From Aspidiotus rigidus (taxonomy: Eukaryota; Arthropoda; Insecta; Hemiptera; Diaspididae): 64,000 bases of DNA. A program made the position numbers and the translations under genes. The notes beneath the pieces were generated by a model. That model saw only the letters and a program-made list of their open reading frames with translations, made no database searches and was not told where the DNA came from. The number at the start of each line of letters is the position of its first letter. Positions within the stretch are counted from its first letter, which is position 1. Positions 22,501 through 34,500 of the stretch are shown piece after piece. The stretch spans positions 15,622,001-15,686,000 of the forward strand of contig JAVHKY010000013.1 in assembly GCA_035079385.1 (NCBI GenBank), in the 5' to 3' direction.

Positions 22501-25500
22501 CATTGACATTCTGCCAGTCCCTAAGAAAACACACGGACAACAGGTAAAAAAAAGGGTAATTTCCGCTAGCCCATACGCAGTGCGCACCGTGTCTAGACAT
22601 TGGTTCTTGTATGAGATACCGGATGTAAAATCCTTTATGTAGGTGTTTTTAAAACTGTGAATAAAATAACTTGCTTAGTATGGAAGTACAGCGAATACTG
22701 TAGTCACAAAATTTCCTCCTAAAAATCTGGAACCGGGCTCATTCGAAAGGAAATTACAGGGGCTACAATTTTTGTTCTCTTCAATTTTTCATAAAAATGA
22801 GTTATACTCGAGTTATCACAATAATTCAATTCTCGAAACTGCGCCACTCAACGCGCGTAGGTCTAACGTACATGGCAAGCTACACGACCACGTTTTTTTA
22901 TATTGAAAAAAGTCATTGTTTTCGCCCTTTTTTGAAATTACTCAGCACCTCCCCGTCAAATTTTTATTTTTATGAGTCTATGTGCTGCTCTGGGATGAGG
23001 ACAATATATCCTGAAAGTTTGAAAGCGATCGGCCCAGTAGTTCTCGAGTTATAAACGGACAGGACGACAGACAGACAGACAGACGGACAAACTTTCTGCT
23101 TTATATATTAGAAGATTAGATTTTGATGAACTTATTGAAGTATTTTATATTTTAATAATACTTCAGTAGTTTTTGTAATATTTCAAGGTATATCTATTTC
23201 ACGTCCTGTGCAACAGGAAATTCTACATAATATTTCATGAAAATTCAAGTATGGAAATGTAGTTCTATAATTTCTGTTCCAAGACGTTTATATTCCTCCC
23301 GGCCCCCTCGAAGGGCCATGAGATCTTTTTTCAGGATTCTTTCTGAATTCTACAGGAAATTTCACCCAAGAAACCGTTTGAAGTTTTCAAAAACGCATAT
23401 TTTTTACTTCGAGCTTTGGGGTTTGAGTCCTCCTCCAGGAATTTTTTTACCATTTTTTCCGAATTCTGCGGCAAATTCTACATAAGAATTTGTTGAACTT
23501 GAAAAAACAAAATGCAAATTTTTTTATCACTTTCCAGGGTTTGTACCCTCTTTACCCCCCTCTGAGGACCCCAGGAATTTTTTCAATGTTTTCCCGGATT
23601 TTGCGCCGAATTCTACTTCGGAACCCGTCAAGATTTTTCCAAAAAACACAAAATATTTTTTCCTCAATTTTTTTTTTTTTTTGGGGGGGGGTGAGGCCCC
23701 TGGGTTCTTTAGACGGTCGGAGAACTTTTTTAGTATTTTTCCCAAATTCTATGGAAAATTTCATATGGATATTCGTGAAGATATGTTGCAATATGTCACT
23801 TCAATTTTATCCCTATTTCAGGGATTATCAGCCCCTTGGCGCCCCTAAAATGTCGGAAGAATTTTTTGATAATTTTTTCGAATTTGGCGGTCCGAATTAG
23901 ATAAGAATCCACATAAATTGCGAACCAAAAGGAATATTTCGGTCATTTATACGCAAGAATTCCTTCCAGTTAGGCAACCCGCCATTAAAGGGCGCCTATG
24001 GGGTTCGGACCCTAAATGTTCGTTCCAAATTTCATGATTCTAACATGTCGAATTGTCTTCTTCCCGGACTACAATGTCTACTTTTTAAAATTCTATTTTT
24101 TACAGTTCTGAGTAAAACTCTCCCAAATTATCTCTAAATATCTCATAGAAGTTCCTGCACTTTGATACTGTAGTCGGAAGCGTAACGCTGGAAAATTTTC
24201 TTTGTAATAAATTCCCACCGACGGGATACAAAGAGGACGAAGACGTGCTGCAGCACGCGATATATATAAAAAGTTTTTCCTTTCTGGTCCATTTTATCTC
24301 CCGCCGATTCTGCAAATCACGACGCGAAAACGGTTAAAAAATTACGATTATTGTCATTGTAAAAGTCGTATTTTCTATTACGAACGAAGCATTATAAAAA
24401 CTTCTAGCTCGGGTGCATGATCTTCGACAGTGATTTACACGCAGCGAGACAAGAGAGACGAGGAAGCGCTCGTAAAAAAGTGAAATGCTTCCCTACTAAA
24501 ATATTCCGCCTGGCATTCGTTATGGGAGCAATTTTTGCTGTTTTGACTGTCGTAGATTATATGGGACACACAAACTAATATTGATTCTGCGTATTGCGAC
24601 TCTTTAGCACTACTCTATTTTCATTCGGCGTGTAATTGCGCCATTGTGATTATAAAATAGACGAGGGCTTTAAATTTTTCTTAACAATAACGAGAGAACT
24701 CGAAGCCCCGTTTGTTTTATACTAATCTGTTATTACGGGTGTATTTTCTTTCTTATACGAGCGCGTTATGCCGTTTAAAAACGTTCAACAACATCTATTA
24801 TAAATATTATTCAAAATGACAATGAGCCTATTCGCACGAAGAAAATGATGGCGTATACAATTTGGGCGCCTACATTTTAGAAAATTAAGTATAATTTTTT
24901 GGGGGAAATCGAAAAATTATACCTGCCGCCGCAGAAACTCCGTGCCCACGAAATGTATACCGGAGGGATGTATGAATAATGTTGGATTTATATTTTCGTA
25001 ATAGGTCGTTCGGTGCATTTCAGCAGAAATCTAGCCCATTCTTTTTTCTCCGTCACGGAAGTGAGCACCACCGCGAAGTTGGACGAGGGTGAAAGACAAG
25101 GAACGATAGAAAAACAGAAAAAAGCGGGAGGACAATATTTGCGAGTATGATTAGATAAGCCGAAAAAACTCACGTAAAATTTATAATGAAAGTCGGTAGA
25201 CAAAGGTTACAAACAAGGCAGAAGTTGTGTGACAAGAAACTCCTTTTATTCGAGAGCTAGATTGATGTTTCGAAATTTAATTTCTGTTCGCAGTTCCACC
25301 ACTTAAAGTCGAAATATTGGAGGCCAATCAAGTATTCACCGCTGGACGCGAGTACGAATTGATATGTCAAGCACCAGGCTCAAGACCACCAGCGAGGGTG
25401 ACGTGGTGGCTCGATAAATTTCGCACGGATCAAACCAAAGAGACGGTAAGTTTCACTGAATCAAATCCCTTATGTCCTTTTGGACTCTTAACAAATCTAG

Positions 25501-28500
25501 ATAATGATTTACTTTTTCGCCGATGTACGAGTTATTAAATCTGGGAAGGCGTGTATGGTGTCTAGTGTGTCTTCCTGTGGTTCTCTTCCCCGTATTTTAT
25601 ATGTTCGGGTGAGCGCCAGTCCAGCGTTCGGTGGACGTGTTCGAGATATCTTAAGGAATGCCTAGCTAGTAGGTATTCAACTGATTCACATTGCGAGCGC
25701 TCGCGTACTTCCTTGTAGGAGACAAAGTCTCTTGCCTTTTGACAGTCAGTATTTACCAAAGCGTTCTCCATTGAAGCTTTTCCAGCGCATTGGTATGTCT
25801 TCTAACGGGAAACCTGTTTTATCGGGGGGGTCGGAAAAAACGGCCACCGTCTGGCAAAGCTCGGAGCTCGAAAATTTTTCAAGTACCCTCCTATCGTATA
25901 TAACTTGGTGGTCGGTTATATAGCCTGAAAACAGCCCCTTCAAATACTAGATATACAATGCGTCATACACCAATTGACTTAGCCCCTTCAATGAGCCATA
26001 TATGCAACGCTTCAAATACCATAAGACTCGGAACATCCTTCTAGGATATGATATTCCAAGTTCCCCTTGTATTGTACCATAATTAGGTGTATACCGGATG
26101 GTTCAAAATGATGTTACCAGTTAAATGGGAGTTTGGGCTAAATTTATTGTCGCGCAAAAATGCAAAACTTTCGATGATTGTATAATCCAAATGTATAAAA
26201 TTTGTAACTTATTTTTATCTGCAATATGCGCGTCTACCTAACTTTCTACAACTTTTCTGAGCTGAGTCATGGACCAAAATGTGCCAAAAATTGACGGATT
26301 TGCCTAAATTTTCAAAAATTGAAAATTGTTCATACTTCCATATTTTATTTGATTTGAAAGTGAAATTCAACGCTGATTCCAAAAATATACTCAAATGGTC
26401 CTGTGAAGCTCAAAAGTGGAGTAAATTTCAATTTCTTATTTTGGAAATCTTGGCAAATTTATCAATTTTTGGCACATTTTAATCCATAACTCCATTCAGA
26501 AAAGTTGCAGAAAGTTTGGTAGGGGCGCCAATTGTAGATAAAAATGAGATAAAAAATTTTGTATATTGGAACTATACATCTAACGTTTTGCGTTTTTGCG
26601 CTGCAACAGATTTAGTTCAATCTCCCCCTGAATAGGTAATATCATTTTGAACCACCCGGTATAGCCTGAAAGATAGCACCTTCAAGTAACTAGGTATGCA
26701 ATACCTCGTACACCAATTGACTTAGTCCCTTCAATGAGCCAAATACCATAAGACTCACAACGTCCTTCCAAGATATTCCAAGTCCCCCTGTATCATATCA
26801 TAATATAGTGTCAAGATTGGTATATACTAGATGGTTCAAAATGATGTTACTAGTTAAATGGGAGTTTGGGCTAAATCGATTGTAGCTCAAAAACACAAAA
26901 CCTTAGGTGTACAGTTCAAATGTACAAAATTTGTATCTTATTTTTATCCACAATTTGCGCCCATACACAACTTTCTAAAACTTTTCTGAGCTGAATTATG
27001 GACCAAAACATGTCAAAAATTGACAGACTTGTCAAAATTCTCAAAAATTAAAAATTGTTCAAACTTCCAATTTTTACTTGATTTGAAAGCTGATTCCGAA
27101 AAAAAAAGAAAAAAAAAAAAAACCTAAAAAATCCTATAAAACTTGAAAGAGAGGTAATTTTCAGCTCCTTATCTTGGAAATCTTGGCAAATTGATCAATG
27201 TTTGGCACATTTTAGTCCATAACTCCACTCAGAAAAGTTGTGGAAAGTTGAGTAGGGGCGCAAATTGTAGATAAAAATGAGATACAAATTTGGTACGTTG
27301 GCACTAGGTACATCTAACGTTTTGCGTTTTTGCACTACTAAGGCTCTAAAAGTATAGGTAATGACACGACGCCATGATTGATTGTTTCTACTGCATTGCC
27401 GTAAGAGCCTACGTTAATTGAAAGGCAAATATCTCGACAATTAATATCGATTATTTCAAAAAAATGAAAAGAACTAAATTTATTCCCAGATATGCAATGC
27501 TTCAAACACCATAAGACTCAGAACGTCCTTTTAAAGTATTTTAAGTACCCCTGTATTGTATTATATATAGCTCAGAGATTGGTGTAAACCGGGTGGGGCA
27601 AAAAGATGTTACCAGTTAGATGGGAGTTTGAACTAAATTCACTCCAGCCCAAAAACGCGAAAGGTTAGACGCACAGATTAAATCTACAAAATTTGTGTCT
27701 CAATTTTATTTTCATTTGGCGCCCCTACTCAAATTTCTACGACATTTCTGAGCCGAGTTATGGACCAAAATATGCCAAAAATTGATCAATTTGCCAAAAT
27801 TCTCAAAAATCCAAAATTGTTCAAACTTCCATATTTTCTCCGATTTGAAAGTGAAATTTAACGCTGATTCCGGAAAAAATACCTAAATAACCCTATGAAG
27901 TTTAGAAGTGAGGGATTTTTCAATTTCTTATTTCGGAAATTTTGGCAAATTGGTCATTTTTTGTCACATTTTGGTCCATAACTCGGCTCAGAAAAGTCAT
28001 AGAAACTTCGGACATGCCTCAAATTGAAGATAAAATTGAGATACAAAATTCGTACATTTAAACTATACGTCTAACGTTTTTTGTTTTCGCGCTACAAAAG
28101 ATTTAGCACAAACTTCCATTCAACTGGTAACATCTTTGTGCCCCACCCAGTATAGCCTGAAAGATAGCCCTTCAAGTAACTGGATATGCAATGCTTCATA
28201 TACTAATTGGCTTAGACCCTTCAATGAGCCAGATATGTAAGACTCGGAAAGTTCTTCTAAAGTATCCCAAGTCCCCCTCGTATCATATGTAGCTTCAAAG
28301 TCCGGGTCTGTGACGTCACAATTTAGTGACATCATAGGTCAACCTTATGACTTCACAATCTGACGACGTCATATATCTCCCATAAAACAGGTTCCCTGCC
28401 ACTCCTTGTTCAACTCGGTTGAAGAACTTGTGAGTTTTATAGACAGTCCATATTTTGCTTCTATACAGCAGAATAGTTCTAAGAACAGATTTATACACTG

Positions 28501-31500
28501 CGATCCTTGTCGCTGTATGGAACTCTCTACTCTACACAGACGACTCTTTTGTTTACTTCGAAGACCGCTAATGCAGCATCCCGAATCCGATAGTTGATTT
28601 CGACATCTAAACCAGCCCTTCTAATTGGGTCTTTAATCGGTGGATTTGAACAGTGTTCTTCATTATAAGATGTTAGGTTTGGCTACGTTGATATCCATGC
28701 TCAGCATTGTGTACGTTTCGGCAAAGATGTCCATTACCTGTCGCATGTCTTTGGCAGTGTGGTTAAGGACGAACTCGTCATCTGCATGTTGTAGCTTCGT
28801 CATTTGGCGGGTGTACGTCTGTAGGTCTGCGCAGTTTGTGGATGCATCCAGCGGTTCAATCGATCGTGAGAGCAGTCACTCTAGCACCTAAAATCTATCC
28901 TTCAGCTGAAATAATCTCACAACAGTCTGATTCAAGAAAAACGTTCATACAGCAAGCATCGAAGCTGAGCTAAGGATTACAGTGGGAAATTGCACGCTGT
29001 GTCTAAAGTTTTAGAAAGTTCAAGTTGACCTGCTACGAGCAGATGCGTAGATTTTAGATAATACCGATATTTTGTAGTTTACTCCTAGGGTTGACCCAAA
29101 TTCGTGTATTGAGCCGATGAGAATTTATTTTCAGCTCCCTTCCCTCATCGTTTGATGCGATTGTTGCGAGAAACGTGGCCGCTTCTCCTGTGAAAAGTCG
29201 CGTCGACACGCATATTCTCGTGTTATTAGAATTGCCTATACTTCAATCTACCTTTACGTACTTATACAACTTACGTTACGTCTACGTCGAACGCGTTCTT
29301 TTCGCCCCGATGACAGGAATAATAATACTTTGAGTCGCGGAAATGAAAAAACCAGTCGCGGAAAATAGCTGGTAGAATGTTCATTTGGAAAATAATATAC
29401 CGTTAAACGAGGAAAAATAGTGTCGTAACTTATCGTGACGAACAGGCAACATCAGTAACGACCGCCGCCGTGCCTCAGAAATCGAGTGCGAGTTTTTGAC
29501 TTGAGTGACATATAAATTAGAAGTTGTTTTTTTTTTCTCTTTCTTTCTTTTTTACGCGAATGTTTTAAACATATACAATCATTTACATATAAATACGTAC
29601 TTAGGACGTGACGTCGGCCCAGAGTTGTACGCGTTGCGTCCCGGTGAGAGTGCAGAAAAATGTGTCCTTACACTAGAGACGGGTGAAAAACGTGGCGTGG
29701 TCACGACGAGTCTCCAAATCGAAGTCATAAATTTTGCTTCGGTTACCTTACCTATTTAAAATACAAGTTCGAAATAACGGAGCGACTGTTTCCATTGATA
29801 TACCGCACGCGGCGACGCGGGAGAAATGTCGAATAAGTGAGATTGAAGACTTGTAATAGATAGAAGAGGTGCTTATCGTGCTCGAGTATTGTCGTATTCT
29901 GAAAATGGAGGCGTGAAATTTTTCTTACAGCTGGACACTAGAATTTCGTTCTTTCTCTTCTTTTTAGAAACGGTGAATCCGCTCAAATGAAATGAACGAT
30001 CGTGTACTTGCGAATTTTTTATCAAGACGCCGACGACTTTGGTTCAACTTTACCATCGTACATCGACTACGGTCATAATTCTCTGTCGAAACCCCATACA
30101 TACTAAAGACTTTCAGCAAATTTAACTCGTTTTCTTTCGGAGGGTGATTGAAGCTGATCTCGTGTCCTCGAAAATGAATGACCAGAGACAGACAGATGAA
30201 GCGCCAACGATAATTTTTCAGGTGCTCCTTTGTGAAAGTTTCTCATATTGTGGGTTACAATTCGTATCCGTTTTTTAAATGTCTCGAGAAATTGGAAGTT
30301 GTATGCAATGCTTCTCTTTCTTCTAGTCGAAGGTGAATCCATGTAGGGAGGAGGGACGAAACTTCTGTAGAATTGTTCGCGCGAAAAAAAATAGACAATA
30401 AGAAAGATAAAGAAAGTGAGTTCAAATTTGACGAAAAATTCGAGTTTCTTCCCAAAAATTAGTCGCCTCCTCCGTCTCCAAACCTGAACGGTTTATCAGG
30501 AAGAAGTCTGTTGAAAAGAAAAGAAAGATGAGTTCAATTTTTCTCCAAAAATTCCAGTCTCCAGGCCAAAATTCTATCCCCTCCTTTTTAACAGAATACA
30601 TGTTTTATCGGTTGGTTTTCGGGAAAAATGTCCGCCGTCCGGCCGGCTAACAATCTCAAGGTTATTTAGAGGTCGACGCTCTATCATATATAGCTTGGAG
30701 ATCGTATCACTGTAGAGCTTGGAAGTCAAAATTTTTCCAAGTCCCCTCCTAACATATAAAGCTTGGAGGTCGAAATTTTTACAAGTCCCCTTCCTATCAC
30801 ATGTATCTTCAAAGTCCCAATCTGTGACGTCACAATTTGGTGATATCATTGGTCAAGTTTGTGACGTCATACATTTTTCGGATTCCACGTACCCCATAAA
30901 ACAGGCTCCCCGCCACCCCTCATTCAACTTCGTCAAAGAATCCATGGATTTTTCATCAGTGCTGAACTTTCAGAGGGAGGTACGGGGTTTCTAGCAGACC
31001 TTAACCATCCAAAAAGGGAACATTATTCGAAAAAGAAATGGATAGAAAGTCAGTTCAAATTTAATGAACAATTTTAATTATTTTTCAGAACTAGTCCCTC
31101 GCGTTCCCTTTCTCCAAAACGAAAATATTTATGAAGAATAAGATTTTTGAGAGTAGGGAAAAAATGAATTAAATTTTCCTTCTACCAAAAAATTTGAATT
31201 CTCTGCCAAAATTCTCTACCGAAACCGTCCCCTTCCTTCTTCCCCAACCGAGTTGGATTCAGGGAGGAGGAAGGAGACTTTCTCTTCCTGGAAAATCCAA
31301 AAAGGAATAGTCGGTAAAAGAAAGGCAGGAAGTGACATCGAATTTGATGAAAAAATTCGAGTCACCTCTTGAAATTAGGGCCTCACTCCCTCCCCCTGTT
31401 TTGAAACGAAAAATAATACATCGATTGTATCTAAATACTAATTTTTTACTTTGCATCGACTCGACCATATTAACTTCCGACATCAAAGAGAAATATACTC

Positions 31501-34500
31501 AAAGAGAGTAACGAACAAATACAAGAACCGCACAATATTATAAACAGACCGAGCGCTTTCGACTAAACAGTCATTCTCACGGTATAGAAAGCGACTGAAC
31601 CCAACACCAACGAGAACAAGAAACAACGAACGAGGAGGTCATGACTGAACCAGCGAGTCATCGAAATGTGAATCATTCTCATAGACTAATTCAATCAATC
31701 CCTCCTCAGGAACGTACCTGTTCACCACGGTAATGTCTTTAATATTTCGGTGACGATGAATTTCAATTTCTTCCAAAGCCAAGCGCCTAAAATAAGATTT
31801 TTCCCTGTGGAGGAGAACTTCGGATCCCTCTTTGAGGCTATGACCGCATTCGATTAAGTGGTCAGCAAACGCCGACTCCCCTACTTTCTTCCCATGCTTT
31901 TCTATGTTCATCAACTCTAATTTTGAATTGACGGCTAGTCATCCCTATGTACACACTCGGGCAATCACCACAGGCCACCCTATAAACACCCTCCCTCTCG
32001 GCCATCGGAATCGGATCCTTTAACTTGACCAAGAGGCTCTTCACCGTATTGGTACTATAAAACGCCGGTCGGAAACCAAAGGGACGGAGGACACGGCTCA
32101 CCTCCGAAGAAAACTTCCCCAAAAACGGCATCCTAATCCACCGTTTACGCCTATCAAGATGCAACTGGCGGGGGAGGGAGGTAGTTGAGTCCAGACTTTT
32201 TCTTGTAAGGGGAGTCGACGTTTGCTGACCACTTAATCGAATGCGGTCATAGCCTCAAAGAGGGATCCGAAGTTCTCCTCCACAGGGAAAAATCTTATTT
32301 TAGGCGCTTGGCTTTGGAAGAAATTGAAATTCATCGTCACCGAAATATTAAAGACATTACCGTGGTGAACAGGTACGTTCCTGAGGAGGGATTGATTGAA
32401 TTAGTCTATGAGAATGATTCACATTTCGATGACTCGCTGGTTCAGTCATGACCTCCTCGTTCGTTGTTTCTTGTTCTCGTTGGTGTTGGGTTCAGTCGCT
32501 TTCTATACCGTGAGAATGACTGTTTAGTCGAAAGCGCTCGGTCTGTTTATAATATTGTGCGGTTCTTGTATTTGTTCGTTACTCTCTTTGAGTATATTTC
32601 TCTATGATGGATGACCGTAAAATTAAAAAACGCATTGATTCCGACATCAACTTGGATGAAGTCGATCAAAGTCATTCATGAGGTCATCGAAGGCCTCTCA
32701 CTCCAGAGCGACGAATTTTCAATAGAAACCCCGTCCGCCATTCAGCCGGCCGGCAACCTCAAGGTCATTTAGAGGTCGATCTCCTATCTTCCATAGCTCG
32801 GAGGTCGATATTTTTCTGAGCCCTTCTTCTACCATGTGTAGCTCCGATGTCCAAGCTTGTGACGTCACAATTTGATGACGTCATAAATTTTTCAGATCCC
32901 ACGTGCCCCCAAAAAAAGATTTCACTAAGCAGAAGTCTCCTCCTCCTCGTGCTAATGCTCTTCTGGATCCAGAACCATTCGTCCTCGCTGAGCCTTTCGT
33001 GAATCACACCAACGTCCAATTTACTGATGTTGAACTAGCCCTTCTCAGAATCGGACGAAAATTCGCACTTTTGTCTAGGCCTAAGCTACGGTGGAAGAAT
33101 ACGTCAAAGACGAAGAGCCAGAATAACTTGCATGGTACTCCCAGATAAATTGCGGCGAAAAGACCAAAGACGTTACAGATCTGTCAGAACTTCACACCTC
33201 AAGGAGAGTCTGTTTCATAAAGGAATATGATTGTCGTCGAGAAAAGAACGCCAGTGGTTGCAACACTCCATTTTTAATCTGATGAAGAGCAGCGCCTATT
33301 GCGTTGTCAGATGCATCCGTGTAGAGAGCTATTGGGCTTTTTTCATCTGGGTGAGCTAACAAAGCGGCACTGGATAGGGCAGCTTTGAATTCATTGAAAC
33401 CTTGTTTCGCATCTTGGGTCCATTGTAGTACGGTGCGGTCATTCTTCTTGTTTGTCTTGATAATTGCCTGCAAACGGCGTTGATATTTAGCAGCGTGGGC
33501 AATGGCTCGATGATAGAAGTTTATCATACCAAGGAAACGTCTTAAATCAGCCACTGTTTTGGGCTTGCTGTACGTTGGTATTGCTTCTACTCGCTCTGGG
33601 CAGGCTTTGATTCCATTACTGCTAACTATATGTCCTAAGAATGACACTTCAGGTTGAGCGAAAGTGCATTTTGAAATATTCAGTACCAATCCAGCTTGGT
33701 TCAATCGTTTCAAAACTTGATTGACATGCTCTGTGTGTTCTTCACGGGTCCTTGACGCGATCAGTATGTCATCTGTATATAGGTATGCATAAACGCAAGG
33801 TAAACCGCGAAGTATACCGTCGATGAACCGTTGGAATGTTTGACCTGCATTCCGAAGCCCGTAGGGCATGACTGTCCATTCAAATAACCCAAATGGTGTG
33901 ATTATGGCAGTTTTTTCGATATCACCCTTTGATTGGTATCTGGTTATAGGCGCGTCGGATACCTAGCTTTGTGAAGATTTTTGCCTCAACTAGTTCACTG
34001 TTGAAGTCCAGAATGTTGGGAACAGGATAACGGTCCACTTTTCTGACGTTGTTTAGGGTTCTGTAGTCCCCACAGATTCGCCACTTTTCCGGTCCTTTCT
34101 TCGGTCGGACTGTGATGGGTGAGGCCCATGGTGATTTACTAGACCTGATTTCGCCGTCTGCCAGGAGCTTTGTGAACATCTCTTTGGTAGCACGCAGTTT
34201 TTCTGGAGGGAGGCGCCTAGCTGTGGCGGCTAAAGGCGGTCCTCTGGTCTCTATGACATGCTCGGTGTTGTGAATGATGACTCCTGCACGCCTGATATTG
34301 GTTCGGCTCAGTGAAGGGTAGCATTGTAGCAATTTTGAAAATTCTGTAGTGTTGTCAAGGGTGCTGATAGAGGAATAATCCACGGCTCGAATGAAACAAT
34401 TTTTTCCCGAATTTGTAGATTAGTCAATGAGTCGCCGGTTCCGAAGGTCTGGTAAAATACCATAATGCTCGAGGAAGTCACATCTGCGATGACGAAGTTC

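Larger units (their letters stand above)
25820..28375. repeat. higher-order tandem array, ~750-bp units (MITE plus spacer)
   Basis: Three MITE copies (starting 26094, 26827 and 27589) are separated by homologous ~190-bp spacers. Each spacer contains TAGCCTGAAAGATAGC, CCAATTGACTTAG, CCCTTCAATGAGCC, ACCATAAGACTC and CCAAGTCCCCCTGTAT. Unit spacing is 733 and 762 bp. The array opens at ~25820 with the GGTCGGAAAAAACGGCC start also seen at other blocks of the ~45-bp family, and ends at ~28375 with a TGACGTCA-like stretch. Confidence 0.75.

Noticed and set aside
23041..23100. (GACA)n as an independent microsatellite
   Set aside because: It is part of the conserved end module of the 22.1-23.1-kb repeat element.
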